Below, one piece after another: positions 33,795 through 43,220 of a stretch of DNA of 64,000 bases. The DNA lies in contig JAGRES010000031.1 of assembly GCA_020446425.1 (NCBI GenBank), positions 1 to 64,000 on the forward strand, given 5' to 3'. Below the pieces are notes generated by a model, which saw nothing but the letters and a program-made list of their open reading frames with translations, did no database searches and was not told the origin of the DNA. The position numbers and the translations under genes were made by a program. Origin of the DNA: Sphingobium sp. (lineage in GTDB: Bacteria > Pseudomonadota > Alphaproteobacteria > Sphingomonadales > Sphingomonadaceae). The stretch's first letter is position 1; each line of letters begins with the position of its first letter.

Positions 33795-35738
33795 ATGATC
33801 ACATTTTTCCGCCGCCTTATCGGATCGAAACTCGGAGCCTTTCTGGCCCTTGCCTTTCTGGGGCTTGTCGCCTTTGCCTTTGCCGCTGGCGATGTCAGCA
33901 ATACGGGCGGCTTCGGTTCCTCTACATCCTTTGGCGGATCGGGCACCAAGATCGGCAGCCAGTCGCTTTCCGAATCGGAACTGCAAACCCGCACCCAGCG
34001 CGTGTTCGAGCAACAGCGGCGCGAAAATCCCGGCATGAAGATCGACGAGTTCCTGTCGCTGGGCGCTGTGCCGCAAATCTATGACCAGCTGGTGGCTGGC
34101 ATCACATTGAACGAATTCGCCCGCCAGCAGGGCGTGTTTGTATCCAAGCGCATGGTCGATGCCCGCATAGCCGAGATACCAGCGTTCCACGACGCAGCCG
34201 GCAAATTCAGTCAGGAACTGTTCCGCCAGATGCTGTCCGCCCAGGGCCTGAGCGAAAAGGCGTTGCGTGAGGATATATCCAAGGAACTGACCGGCCAGAT
34301 GATCGTCGGCGCGGCCGGCTTTGGCACCAAATTGCCCGACAGCATGGTCCTGCCCTATGCATCGCTGTTGCTGGAGGCGCGTTCGGGCCGCATCGCCGCC
34401 ATTCCTTCGGTTGCTTTCCTGCCCAAGGACAAGCCGACCGACGAACAGGTCAAGAAATTCTATGCGGACAATGCCGATCGCTACACCATACCGGAGCAGC
34501 GCAGTCTGCGTTATGCCGTCGTGGATACGGACCGTTTCGCGCAGGCCGCAGTGCCCAGCGACGCAGAGATCAAGGCCTATTACGACAAGAACAAGGCGAA
34601 ATATGCAGCAAAGGAAAAGCGCACCATCGAGCAGCTGATTCTGCCGACGGAAAGCGCCGCGAAGGAGGCTGCATCTGCTGCATCGCTGGATGCTGCGGCA
34701 AAAGCCAGCGGCCTGTCGGTCGCGAAGTTCGACGCGAAGACCAAAGAGGCCTTTGCAGGCGACAGCTCGCAAGCCGTCGCCGACACTGTATTCGCCGCAC
34801 CGCAGGGCCAATCGGTCGGGCCGGTCAAGCTGGCGCTGGGCTGGGCCGTTTTCCGCACCATAGCCATCGACACGGTAGCGGAGAAAACCCTCGATGCCGC
34901 CAAGCCGGAAATCGCCGAGGCGCTTAAAACCGAGAAACAGGGCCGTCTGCTCTCCGATTTCATCGCGAAGGTGGATGACGATGTCGCCAATGGCGCGACC
35001 TTTGACGAGGTAGTGAAGGATAATGGCCTGAAAGCCGAAACGACGCCGCTGCTGCTCTCCAACGGCCAGAATGTGCAGGATATGAACTATCGCCCGTCAA
35101 GCGATGTCGGCGCCATATTGAAACCCGGTTTCGAGATGGAGAATGACGACGATCCGCAATTTGCGCCCGTCGTCCAGCAACAGCGTTACGCGCTTGTCGA
35201 TGTGGCGGAAATCGCTGCCCCCGCGCCTCCGCCACTCGAAAAGGTAAAGCCCGTCGTGATGCAGCAATATGCGCTGTCCGAAGGTGCGAAGAAGGCCAAG
35301 GCGCTGGCCGCCAAGCTGAAGCAGGAGGTCGACAAGGGCAAGCCGCTCGACAAGGCGCTGGCCGACGCGGGCACCCGCCTGCCCCCCATACAGAAAGTAG
35401 GCGGCAAGCGCGCCGATCTGCTGCGCACCGACAAGAGGCCGCCAGCGGAAATCTCCATCCTGTTCGCAATGGCGCCGGGCACTGTGAAAACAATGCCCAT
35501 CCCCAACGACCAGGGCACGTTCATCATCATGCTGGACGAAATTCAGGAAGGCGATGCGGCTGAGGTTCCCGGCCTGGTTGACAAGGTGCGCGGTGACATC
35601 ACCAATGTGGTGTCGAGCGAATATGCCGACCAGCTGGAACGCGCGATCGAGCGTGATCTGGGCGTACAGCCCAACCCCGCTCTGGTCGGCAAGGTGACGC
35701 AGGAGCTGCGCCGCATCAACGGCGCTGGCGCGCAATAA
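33795..35738 (+). CDS. ppiD: Peptidylprolyl isomerase-type periplasmic chaperone (PpiD/SurA_N family)
   Basis: This 647-residue protein has one N-terminal membrane anchor (LGAFLALAFLGLVAFAFAAGDV) and a large periplasmic part. A SurA_N-type helical region (QTRTQRVFEQQRR, LGAVPQIYDQLVAGITLNEFARQQGV) precedes parvulin-like segments that look divergent. The family helps outer-membrane proteins leave the Sec translocon. The ATG at 33795 is chosen because the anchor starts right after it; an upstream ATG at 33720 lies in the promoter. The stop is 7 bp before trpE. Confidence 0.88.
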   Translation: MITFFRRLIGSKLGAFLALAFLGLVAFAFAAGDVSNTGGFGSSTSFGGSGTKIGSQSLSESELQTRTQRVFEQQRRENPGMKIDEFLSLGAVPQIYDQLVAGITLNEFARQQGVFVSKRMVDARIAEIPAFHDAAGKFSQELFRQMLSAQGLSEKALREDISKELTGQMIVGAAGFGTKLPDSMVLPYASLLLEARSGRIAAIPSVAFLPKDKPTDEQVKKFYADNADRYTIPEQRSLRYAVVDTDRFAQAAVPSDAEIKAYYDKNKAKYAAKEKRTIEQLILPTESAAKEAASAASLDAAAKASGLSVAKFDAKTKEAFAGDSSQAVADTVFAAPQGQSVGPVKLALGWAVFRTIAIDTVAEKTLDAAKPEIAEALKTEKQGRLLSDFIAKVDDDVANGATFDEVVKDNGLKAETTPLLLSNGQNVQDMNYRPSSDVGAILKPGFEMENDDDPQFAPVVQQQRYALVDVAEIAAPAPPPLEKVKPVVMQQYALSEGAKKAKALAAKLKQEVDKGKPLDKALADAGTRLPPIQKVGGKRADLLRTDKRPPAEISILFAMAPGTVKTMPIPNDQGTFIIMLDEIQEGDAAEVPGLVDKVRGDITNVVSSEYADQLERAIERDLGVQPNPALVGKVTQELRRINGAGAQ

Positions 35739-35745
35739 TCGCCAC

Positions 35746-37263
35746 ATGAGCATTTTCGCCGCCGCTGACAAAAACGCCGTCCGCACCGCCCTGGCATCCG
35801 GCCAGTCGGCGCTGTTGTGGCGCAAACAGGTGGCGGATACTGAAACGCCGATCTCCGCTGCGCTCAAACTCATGGAGCCGGGGCGTGGCGATTTCCTGCT
35901 GGAATCGGTCGAGGGCGGCAGTGTGCGCGGGCGCTACAGCCTGCTGGGGCTCGATCCCGACCTCGTGTTTCGCGCCGAAGGCAATGACGCGCAGATCAAT
36001 CGCACATGGCAAACGGACAAGGCGGGGTTTGAGCCGGTAGCAGGCGGCGCGCTCGATGCGCTGCGCACGCTGGTGCAGGAATGCCGCGCGGAGATGGACC
36101 CTGCCCTGCCCCCCGCACTGGCCTGTCTGGTCGGTCATTTCGGCTATGAAACCATCGGGCTGGTCGAGAAGCTGCCGCGCCCCGCGCCCAACCCCATCGC
36201 CCTGCCCGATATGCTGTTCGCACGGCCAACGGTGATCCTCGTCTTCGACCGGCTGGAGGATGCGCTCTATATGGTCGCGCCGATCTGGGCCGCAGGAACG
36301 ACTGATATCAATCGCGCTATCGAAGCGGCGCAGGACCGGCTGGATGCCGCCGCTGCCCGGCTTGACGGACCGACACCGCCTGCGCCCGCGATTGACACAC
36401 CCGGGGCCATCGACTTTCAGCCGGTGCTGCCAGAGGGCAAATATCGGGACATGGTGCTGCGCGCGAAAGACTATATCGTTGCGGGCGATATTTTTCAGGT
36501 GGTGCTCGCCCAGCGGTTCACCGCGCCCTTCCCGCTGCCGCCACTGGCGCTCTATCGTTCGCTGCGCCGGATCAACCCGTCGCCCTTCCTCTATTGCCTC
36601 GACATGCCCGGCTTCGCGCTGATCGGCTCCAGCCCGGAGATATTGGTGCGCGCGCGCGATGGCGAAGTGACGATCCGCCCGATCGCAGGCACCCGCCCGC
36701 GCGGTAAGACAGCAAGCGAGGACGCCGCCAACAAGGCCAGCCTGCTTGCCGACCCAAAGGAGCGCGCGGAACATCTGATGCTGCTGGACCTGGGCCGTAA
36801 CGATGTCGGCCGTGTGGCGGCGGCGGGAACCGTGACCGTGACCGACAGCTATACGGTCGAATTCTACAGCCATGTAATGCACATCGTCTCGAACGTGGTG
36901 GGCGAGATCGCGCCGGGCAAGGACGCGCTCGACGCCCTCTTCGCGGGCTTCCCGGCAGGCACCGTCTCAGGCGCACCGAAAGTCCGGGCTTGCGAGATCA
37001 TCGCCGAGCTGGAACCGGAAACGCGCGGCGCCTATGCGGGCGGCGTCGGCTATTTCTCGCCCGATGGGAATATGGACAGCTGCATCGTGCTGCGCACCGC
37101 CGTGTTGAAGGACGGCGTCATGCATGCGCAAGCGGGCGCTGGCATCGTCGCGGACTCAACGCCCGAATATGAGCAGCGCGAATGCGAGGCGAAGGCGGGC
37201 GCGCTGATGGCCGCCGCCAAGGAGGCAGTGGCACTCGCCAAGCAGGCGGGATATGGGCAGTAA
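35746..37263 (+). CDS. trpE: Anthranilate synthase component I
   Basis: The 505-residue enzyme makes anthranilate from chorismate with TrpG-supplied ammonia. The N-terminal feedback segment FLLESVEGG resembles the tryptophan-binding LLES region. The catalytic half has PEGKYRDMVLRAKDYI, VLAQRFTAPF, PIAGTRPRGKT, LLDLGRNDVGRV and AGTVSGAPKVRA. Its gene starts 7 bp after ppiD. It is separated from trpG by an unrelated hydrolase gene. Confidence 0.96.
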   Translation: MSIFAAADKNAVRTALASGQSALLWRKQVADTETPISAALKLMEPGRGDFLLESVEGGSVRGRYSLLGLDPDLVFRAEGNDAQINRTWQTDKAGFEPVAGGALDALRTLVQECRAEMDPALPPALACLVGHFGYETIGLVEKLPRPAPNPIALPDMLFARPTVILVFDRLEDALYMVAPIWAAGTTDINRAIEAAQDRLDAAAARLDGPTPPAPAIDTPGAIDFQPVLPEGKYRDMVLRAKDYIVAGDIFQVVLAQRFTAPFPLPPLALYRSLRRINPSPFLYCLDMPGFALIGSSPEILVRARDGEVTIRPIAGTRPRGKTASEDAANKASLLADPKERAEHLMLLDLGRNDVGRVAAAGTVTVTDSYTVEFYSHVMHIVSNVVGEIAPGKDALDALFAGFPAGTVSGAPKVRACEIIAELEPETRGAYAGGVGYFSPDGNMDSCIVLRTAVLKDGVMHAQAGAGIVADSTPEYEQRECEAKAGALMAAAKEAVALAKQAGYGQ

Positions 37264-37318
37264 GCGCGATCGCCCATCTCTCTCCGCAATCGGCGGTGAA
37301 CAGCGAAAGGCGATATTC

Positions 37319-38404
37319 ATGCGCCTGTTGATGGTTTTCGCCGCGCTTGCGCTGGCCCCGGTTACGGCCTTGGCCGAAGAGCAGGCTGCAAAAGACAGCG
37401 CCTCGCCAGAGGTGGTCAGCGGCGTTTATATCGCGAAGGATTTCACCTTTCACGGTGGTGAAACCCTGCCCGAAATCCGGCTCGCCTATACGACCATCGG
37501 CACTCCTCATCGCAATGCCCGGGGAGAAATAGACAATGCAGTGATGCTGCATCATGGCACCGGCGGCAACGGCACGAACTTTCTCAATCCCGCCACCCGC
37601 GACACGTTTTTCGGGCCGGGCAAGCCATTCGATGCCCAAAATCACTATATCATCCTGCCGGATGCAATTGGTCACGGCACATCATCGAAGCCGAGCGATG
37701 GGAAGCGCATGGCCTTTCCGCACTATAGCTATCGTGACATGGTAGAGGCCGAACATCGCCTTCTTACCGAGCATCTGGACGTGAAAAATCTCAAGGTTGC
37801 AATGGGCATTTCGATGGGATGCATGGTCGTGTTCGAATGGGCCGTCACCTATCCGGACTTCATCCAGAAGGCCATTCCAATGGCATGCTATCCAGCAGAA
37901 GTCGCTGGACATAACCGGCTGCAACGCGCTCTTGCCGTAGAGGCGATCAAGTCCGACCCCGCATGGCAAGGTGGAGATTATACTGAGCAGCCCGTCGCGG
38001 GCATGCGGGGCATGGCGCTCCTGTCCGCCCTGATGCGCCGCAACCCGCTTTACGATCAGGCGCATTTTCCCACCGGCGCAAAGGCTGACGAAATGATCGA
38101 AGGCGTCGTCGCGCAAGCCAAGAAGCAAACGCGTGACGCCAATGACGCGATTTATCAGATAGACGCCTATCGCGGATATGACCCCTTACCGGAGCTTGGC
38201 AAGATCCAGGCCGATATATTGTGGATCAACTTCGCGGATGACCTCATCAACCCGCCCGGTTTGGGCCTGGCAGAGGAGGCTGTTAAAAACTCTTCTAAGA
38301 TACGGTTTCATCTGGTGCCCGCGAGCGAGGAAACATATGGGCACATGACCCTTATAAAGCCCGAATTCTGGTTGCAGGAAATCGAAGCTTTTCTCGCGGA
38401 ATAG
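37319..38404 (+). CDS. Exported alpha/beta hydrolase (MetX-like) inside the trp operon
   Basis: The protein is about 361 residues with a signal peptide ending TALA-EE. It has homoserine-acetyltransferase-like hydrolase features: LHHGTGGNGTNF, ILPDAIGHGTSSKPS, the nucleophile elbow GISMGCM (Ser at about 165), an Asp in NFADDLINPP and a C-terminal His in YGHMTLI. The signal peptide argues against cytoplasmic methionine synthesis; a periplasmic esterase or acyltransferase is more likely. AAAGG lies upstream of the ATG at 37319. It sits between trpE and trpG on the same strand with gaps of 55 and 36 bp. Confidence 0.85.
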   Translation: MRLLMVFAALALAPVTALAEEQAAKDSASPEVVSGVYIAKDFTFHGGETLPEIRLAYTTIGTPHRNARGEIDNAVMLHHGTGGNGTNFLNPATRDTFFGPGKPFDAQNHYIILPDAIGHGTSSKPSDGKRMAFPHYSYRDMVEAEHRLLTEHLDVKNLKVAMGISMGCMVVFEWAVTYPDFIQKAIPMACYPAEVAGHNRLQRALAVEAIKSDPAWQGGDYTEQPVAGMRGMALLSALMRRNPLYDQAHFPTGAKADEMIEGVVAQAKKQTRDANDAIYQIDAYRGYDPLPELGKIQADILWINFADDLINPPGLGLAEEAVKNSSKIRFHLVPASEETYGHMTLIKPEFWLQEIEAFLAE

Positions 38405-38440
38405 AATTGGGTACCTCGCGATGCGGAATGAAAGCCTGAT

Positions 38441-39025
38441 ATGATACTCGTCATCGACAATTATGACAGCTTCACCTGGAACCTGGTCCATTATCTGATG
38501 GAGCTGGGGGCCGAGGTGAATGTCGTGCGCAATGACGCGATGAGCGCGGGACAGGCGATCAGTTCGGGCGCGGATGCATTTCTGCTCTCGCCCGGTCCTT
38601 GCACACCCAACGAAGCGGGCATCAGCCTTGATCTGGTTGGGGCATGTGCTGACGCGAAGAAACCGCTGCTCGGCGTATGCCTGGGGCATCAGTCTATTGG
38701 CCAGTATTTCGGCGGGCATGTCGTGCGCGGTGGCCTGATGCATGGCAAGACCTCTCCGGTCGAGCATGACAGCACGGGCCTGTTCGCAGGGCTTCCCTCG
38801 CCTTTCACGGCAACGCGCTATCACTCGCTAATCGTCGAGGATATCCCGGAGTGCCTGGCTATCAACGCGACGAGCGAGGATGGTTCGGTGATGGGTTTTC
38901 GCCACAAGGAACTGCCGATCCACAGCGTCCAATTCCACCCCGAGAGCATTGCCACTGAGCATGGTCATGACATGCTGGCCAATTTCATGAAGATTGCTGG
39001 GCTGCCGGTAAAAGAACGGGCCTGA
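38441..39025 (+). CDS. trpG: Anthranilate synthase glutaminase component II
   Basis: The 194-residue class I glutamine amidotransferase partners TrpE. It shows [29 protein letters not shown], the nucleophile Cys in GVCLGHQ, the interface RYHSLIV and the triad end [14 protein letters not shown]. It might also serve p-aminobenzoate synthesis, as related proteins do. It is 3 bp before trpD. Confidence 0.95.
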   Translation: MILVIDNYDSFTWNLVHYLMELGAEVNVVRNDAMSAGQAISSGADAFLLSPGPCTPNEAGISLDLVGACADAKKPLLGVCLGHQSIGQYFGGHVVRGGLMHGKTSPVEHDSTGLFAGLPSPFTATRYHSLIVEDIPECLAINATSEDGSVMGFRHKELPIHSVQFHPESIATEHGHDMLANFMKIAGLPVKERA

Positions 39026-39028
39026 GCC

Positions 39029-40021
39029 ATGGCCGTCTTTCCAGACCCCACCCAGCCACTTTCTGCGCAAGAAGCGCATGATGCATTCGCCGCAATGCTG
39101 GATGGCGCGGGCACGGACGAGGAAATCGCGGCGTTCCTCGTGGCGCTGGCCGAGCGCGGCGAGACAGCCACGGAAATCGCCGCCGCCGCGAGAGCGATGC
39201 GCGAGCGCGTGATCCCTGTAAAAGCGCCCGAGGGGGCCATCGACGTATGCGGGACGGGCGGTGACGGACACCACACGCTCAATGTCTCGACCGCTGTCGC
39301 ACTTGTCGTTGCGGCCTGCGGCGTGCCCGTTGCTAAGCATGGCAACCGCGCAGCGTCGTCAAAAGCGGGCGGCGCGGATACGCTGGAGGCGTTGGGCGTA
39401 AATCTCGCCATATCGCCTGAAGTCGCGGAGCAGCAGCTCGCGGATCTGGGCATATGCTTCCTGTTCGCGCAAAATCACCACCCCGCGCTCAAACGCATGG
39501 GGCCGATCCGCAAGAACATAGGTCGCCGCACCATCTTCAACCTGCTTGGTCCCCTCGCCAATCCGGCAGGTGTGAAGCGCCAGCTTGTCGGTGTCGCCAA
39601 GCCGGAGCTGGTACCGGTTTATGCGGAGGCCATTGCCCAGCTCGATATGGAGCATGCCATAGTCGTATGCGGTGAAGAGGCGGTGGACGAGCTGTCGCTG
39701 GGCGGCGCCAATCATGTGATCGAGGTGCGCGGGGACCAGATCGGCCCACTCCAGCGCATTTCTGCCGCCGATGCCGGGCTGCCAGCCAGCCCGCTCGAAG
39801 CCATTCGCGGCAGCGATCCGGCGGAAAATGCCGCTGCCCTGCGCGCGCTTCTGATGGGAGAACATAGCGCCTACCGGGATGCAGTATTGCTGAACAGCGC
39901 CGCTGCGCTCATGGTGGCGGGTGAAGTCACGAACCTGCGCGACGGCGTCGAGGAAGCTGCCGAGGCCATAGACAAGGGACTTGCCAACGCGCTGCTGAAT
40001 TGCTGGATTAGCTGGAAATGA
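39029..40021 (+). CDS. trpD: Anthranilate phosphoribosyltransferase
   Basis: This 330-residue enzyme attaches phosphoribosyl to anthranilate. It carries the PRPP-binding CGTGGDG, the [20 protein letters not shown] segment and [11 protein letters not shown]-type text ([13 protein letters not shown]). The length is standard. Its stop overlaps the trpC start as ATGA, so they are translationally coupled. trpF, trpB and trpA are not in this window. Confidence 0.96.
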   Translation: MAVFPDPTQPLSAQEAHDAFAAMLDGAGTDEEIAAFLVALAERGETATEIAAAARAMRERVIPVKAPEGAIDVCGTGGDGHHTLNVSTAVALVVAACGVPVAKHGNRAASSKAGGADTLEALGVNLAISPEVAEQQLADLGICFLFAQNHHPALKRMGPIRKNIGRRTIFNLLGPLANPAGVKRQLVGVAKPELVPVYAEAIAQLDMEHAIVVCGEEAVDELSLGGANHVIEVRGDQIGPLQRISAADAGLPASPLEAIRGSDPAENAAALRALLMGEHSAYRDAVLLNSAAALMVAGEVTNLRDGVEEAAEAIDKGLANALLNCWISWK

Positions 40022-40818
40022 CCAACAAGCTGATTGAGATTTGCAACACCAAATATGGCGAAGTGGCGGAGCGTAAAGCCGCTGTGTCGCTCGCGGACTT
40101 GCAGGCGCGCGCCGCTGCGCAGACGCCGCCGCGCGGGTTTCGCCGTGCGCTCGACAAGGCGGCGGAAAATGGCTTTGGCTTGATCGCTGAAGTCAAGAAA
40201 GCGTCGCCATCCAAAGGCCTGATAAGAGAGGATTTCGATCCACCCGCTCATGCTGCGGCCTATCAGGCAGGCGGTGCGGCCTGCCTCTCGGTACTGACCG
40301 ACGCGCCCTATTTTCAGGGGCATGAGGAGTATCTCATCGCCGCGCGCGCGGCCTGCCAGCTTCCCGTGCTGCGCAAGGATTTCATGGTCGACCCGTGGCA
40401 GGTGCTCGAAGCGCGCTCCATCGGTGCCGACGCGATCCTGATCATCGTCGCGGCGCTGGAAGACACGCAGATGGCCGAAATAGAAGCCGCCGCGTTAGAG
40501 CTGGGCATGGATGTGCTGGTCGAGGTGCATGATCGTGTGGAAATGGAGCGCGCCGCGCGCTTGCGCTCGCGCCTGATCGGCGTCAACAACCGCGACTTGC
40601 GCGATTTCACCGTCGATTTCGCCCGCACCTATGAGCTGATTTCCCATGCGCCCGAAGGCTGCACCTTCGTGGCGGAAAGCGGCCTTACCGGTCATGATGA
40701 CCTGCTCGAAATGGCGGAGCATGGCGTGCGTTGTTTCCTGGTTGGTGAGGCACTGATGCGCCAAAACGATGTCGAAGCGGCGACCCGCGCACTGCTCACC
40801 GGGAAAGCGCTGGCATGA
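40018..40818 (+). CDS. trpC: Indole-3-glycerol phosphate synthase
   Basis: This 266-residue TIM-barrel enzyme closes the indole ring. It has [13 protein letters not shown], the substrate-binding [44 protein letters not shown] and ESGLTGHDD. It is a single-function TrpC without TrpF. It overlaps trpD upstream and moaC downstream by 4 bp each (ATGA). Confidence 0.96.
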   Translation: MTNKLIEICNTKYGEVAERKAAVSLADLQARAAAQTPPRGFRRALDKAAENGFGLIAEVKKASPSKGLIREDFDPPAHAAAYQAGGAACLSVLTDAPYFQGHEEYLIAARAACQLPVLRKDFMVDPWQVLEARSIGADAILIIVAALEDTQMAEIEAAALELGMDVLVEVHDRVEMERAARLRSRLIGVNNRDLRDFTVDFARTYELISHAPEGCTFVAESGLTGHDDLLEMAEHGVRCFLVGEALMRQNDVEAATRALLTGKALA

Positions 40819-41291
40819 GCGATCTCACCCATATCGACGCCAAGGGCGCGGCCCATATGGTCGATGTATCCGGCAAGGTGGAAACTACGCGGCAGGCCAT
40901 CGCCGCCGGGCGCATCGATATGTCACCGGAGGCGGCAAAAGCCATCGTCGAGGGCAATGCAAAGAAAGGCGATGTGCTGGGCGTGGCGCGCATTGCCGGC
41001 ATCATGGCGGCGAAGAAGACATCGGACCTCATCCCGCTATGCCACCCCTTGCAAATCAGCAAGGTAACGCTCGATCTTGAGGCTGACCGCAAAGGCGTGA
41101 CCGCCACAGCCACCGTGCGCATATCCGGCCAGACCGGGGTCGAGATGGAAGCGCTTACCGCAGTTTCCGTCGCGCTGCTGACCGTGTACGATATGGCCAA
41201 GGCGCTCGATAAAGGCATGATAATTCGCGATATTCGCCTGATCGAAAAGACCGGCGGCAAATCCGGCGACTGGCGAGCCGAAACGGCATGA
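40815..41291 (+). CDS. moaC: Cyclic pyranopterin monophosphate synthase (molybdenum cofactor)
   Basis: The 158-residue protein acts in the first stage of molybdenum cofactor synthesis with MoaA. It has [33 protein letters not shown] and the C-terminal [20 protein letters not shown] with [14 protein letters not shown]. All are typical. It overlaps both trpC and moeA by 4 bp, so Mo-cofactor and tryptophan genes share one transcript. Confidence 0.96.
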   Translation: MSDLTHIDAKGAAHMVDVSGKVETTRQAIAAGRIDMSPEAAKAIVEGNAKKGDVLGVARIAGIMAAKKTSDLIPLCHPLQISKVTLDLEADRKGVTATATVRISGQTGVEMEALTAVSVALLTVYDMAKALDKGMIIRDIRLIEKTGGKSGDWRAETA

Positions 41292-42469
41292 GCCTGCTGC
41301 CGGTTGCCGAGGCGCAGTCGCGGCTGCTGGACATGGCGAGCGCCCTGCACGATGAGTCGGTACCCATAGCGCAAGCCGCTGGACGCTGGACCAGCCGACC
41401 GGTCATCGCCGCGCGCACCCAACCCGCGCTCGATCTCTCCGCCATGGATGGCTATGCGATCCGCTTTGCCGACATGCCCGGCCCGTGGCAGGTTATCGGC
41501 GAAAGCGCGGCGGGCGGGGCTTATGAAAGCACGGTCGAACCCGGCCAGGCCGTGCGCATTTATACGGGCGCAGCGGTGCCTCAGGGCGCGGATACGGTAA
41601 TCGTGCAGGAGGATGTTGCGCGCGATGGCGACCGGCTCACCCTTACCGGCGATGGCCCCGGCAGCATGGGCCGCCATATCCGCAAGGCGGGATCGGATTT
41701 CGGCGAGGGCGGCGAGATCATAGCCGCCGGAACACGCCTCAACGCCCAGCATGGTGCGCTCGCCGCACTGGCGGGACATGGCGCGCTGCCCCTACCCCGC
41801 ATGCCGCGCATTGCCCTGCTCTCCTCCGGCTCGGAGCTGGTGCCGCCGGGCCAGCAAGCGGGCCCGCACCAGATACCCGCTTCCAACGGCGTCATGCTGC
41901 AAGCCATGCTGGGGGCCCTGCCCTGTGAGGCCATAGACCTCGGTATTATCCCAGACGACCTCGATACGCTTACCGCCTGCCTTGCGGACCTGACCGAGCA
42001 TGACATCGTCGTCACGACTGGCGGTGCGTCGGTGGGCGATCATGATCTGGTGAAGCCCGCGCTCGAAGCCGCTGGCGGGACGATAGATTTCTGGAAAATC
42101 GCCATGCGCCCCGGTAAGCCGCTGATTTCCGGCAGACTTGGGCATGCGCTGTTCCTCGGCCTGCCCGGCAATCCGGTTTCGACATTTGTCACCGCAACGC
42201 TGTTCCTGCTGCCGCTGGTGCGCAAGATGGCGGGATGTGCTTCTCCACTGCCGCCCGTTGAAAACGCCATTCTGGGCGTCGACATGCCCAAAGCGGGCGG
42301 ACGCGACGATTATGTGCGGGGGGCTGTGAATAGCGGGAAAGTGGCGCCCGTCTATACGCAGGACAGCGCAGCGACCTATGCCCTCTCGCTTGCCAATTGC
42401 CTGATCCGCCGTCCCGCGGGAAGCAACGCCGCGCAGGCAGGCGAAATGGCGGAGATCATCCCGCTCTAG
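41288..42469 (+). CDS. moeA: Molybdopterin molybdotransferase
   Basis: This 393-residue enzyme inserts molybdate into adenylated molybdopterin. It shows [82 protein letters not shown] and [14 protein letters not shown]. Domain order and length are normal. Its stop is 67 bp before lexA; the lexA promoter starts only 8 bp after the moeA stop. Confidence 0.95.
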   Translation: MSLLPVAEAQSRLLDMASALHDESVPIAQAAGRWTSRPVIAARTQPALDLSAMDGYAIRFADMPGPWQVIGESAAGGAYESTVEPGQAVRIYTGAAVPQGADTVIVQEDVARDGDRLTLTGDGPGSMGRHIRKAGSDFGEGGEIIAAGTRLNAQHGALAALAGHGALPLPRMPRIALLSSGSELVPPGQQAGPHQIPASNGVMLQAMLGALPCEAIDLGIIPDDLDTLTACLADLTEHDIVVTTGGASVGDHDLVKPALEAAGGTIDFWKIAMRPGKPLISGRLGHALFLGLPGNPVSTFVTATLFLLPLVRKMAGCASPLPPVENAILGVDMPKAGGRDDYVRGAVNSGKVAPVYTQDSAATYALSLANCLIRRPAGSNAAQAGEMAEIIPL

Positions 42470-42476
42470 CACGTGC

Positions 42477-42519
42477 TTGACATGTTCTCCTGCGTTTCCT
42501 ATACGTTCCTCATTCGTTC
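42477..42519 (+). promoter_or_regulatory. lexA promoter with two LexA (SOS) boxes
   Basis: TTGACA (42477-42482), a 17-base spacer, then TATACG (42500-42505) form a strong sigma-70 promoter. A perfect alphaproteobacterial SOS box GTTC-N7-GTTC covers 42505-42519, overlapping the end of the -10 box and the likely start. A weaker GTTC-N7-TTTC covers 42484-42498, exactly 21 bp upstream. This fits autorepression of lexA. Confidence 0.85.
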
Positions 42520-42536
42520 CCGATATGAGGGTCATC

Positions 42537-43217
42537 ATGCTGACGGCAAAGCAACAGGAACTGCTGGTTTTCATCCAGAAGCGGCTCGAGGAAGGTGGCG
42601 TATCGCCCTCTTTCGATGAGATGAAGGACGCGCTCGACCTCAAATCAAAGTCGGGTATTCACCGCCTGATCAGCGCGCTGGAGGAACGCGGCTTCATCCG
42701 TCGCCTGCCCAATCGCGCGCGGGCGCTGGAAGTGCTGAAGCTGCCTGACGGTCTTCCCAAGGCGCCCGACAATGTGACACCGCTGCGACCGGTTACGACC
42801 TCCGCACCGAGAGAAATACCGATCGCTGCCAATGACGTAGTGGAAATCCCGCTGCATGGCCGTATCGCCGCCGGTGTGCCAATTGAGGCGATGGAAAGCG
42901 ACACGATGCTTTCCGTGCCTGCCGCGCTGCTCGGTTCGGGCGATCATTATGCGCTGGAAGTGTCCGGCGATTCCATGATTGATGCGGGCATTCTCGACGG
43001 CGATTATGCGCTGATTCAGCGGACCGAAGTGGCGCGCGAGGGCCAGATCGTCGTTGCGCTGGTCGAGGATAGCGAAGCGACGCTCAAATATTTCCGGCGC
43101 GAAGGGCCGCGCGTGCGGCTCGATCCGGCCAATGCCGCTTATGAGCCGCAGATATATGACCCGCAACAGGTGCGCATTCAAGGCAAGCTTGCCGGGATTT
43201 TGCGGCGCTATAACTGA
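42537..43217 (+). CDS. lexA: SOS-response repressor LexA
   Basis: This 226-residue repressor has an N-terminal winged helix ([40 protein letters not shown]), the self-cleavage Ala-Gly in [11 protein letters not shown], the catalytic Ser in [10 protein letters not shown] and the catalytic Lys in EATLKYFRR. The ATG at 42537 has GAGGG about six bases upstream; an ATG at 42525 is less likely. It ends 3 bp from the convergent comEC stop. Confidence 0.96.
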   Translation: MLTAKQQELLVFIQKRLEEGGVSPSFDEMKDALDLKSKSGIHRLISALEERGFIRRLPNRARALEVLKLPDGLPKAPDNVTPLRPVTTSAPREIPIAANDVVEIPLHGRIAAGVPIEAMESDTMLSVPAALLGSGDHYALEVSGDSMIDAGILDGDYALIQRTEVAREGQIVVALVEDSEATLKYFRREGPRVRLDPANAAYEPQIYDPQQVRIQGKLAGILRRYN

Positions 43218-43220
43218 GTT

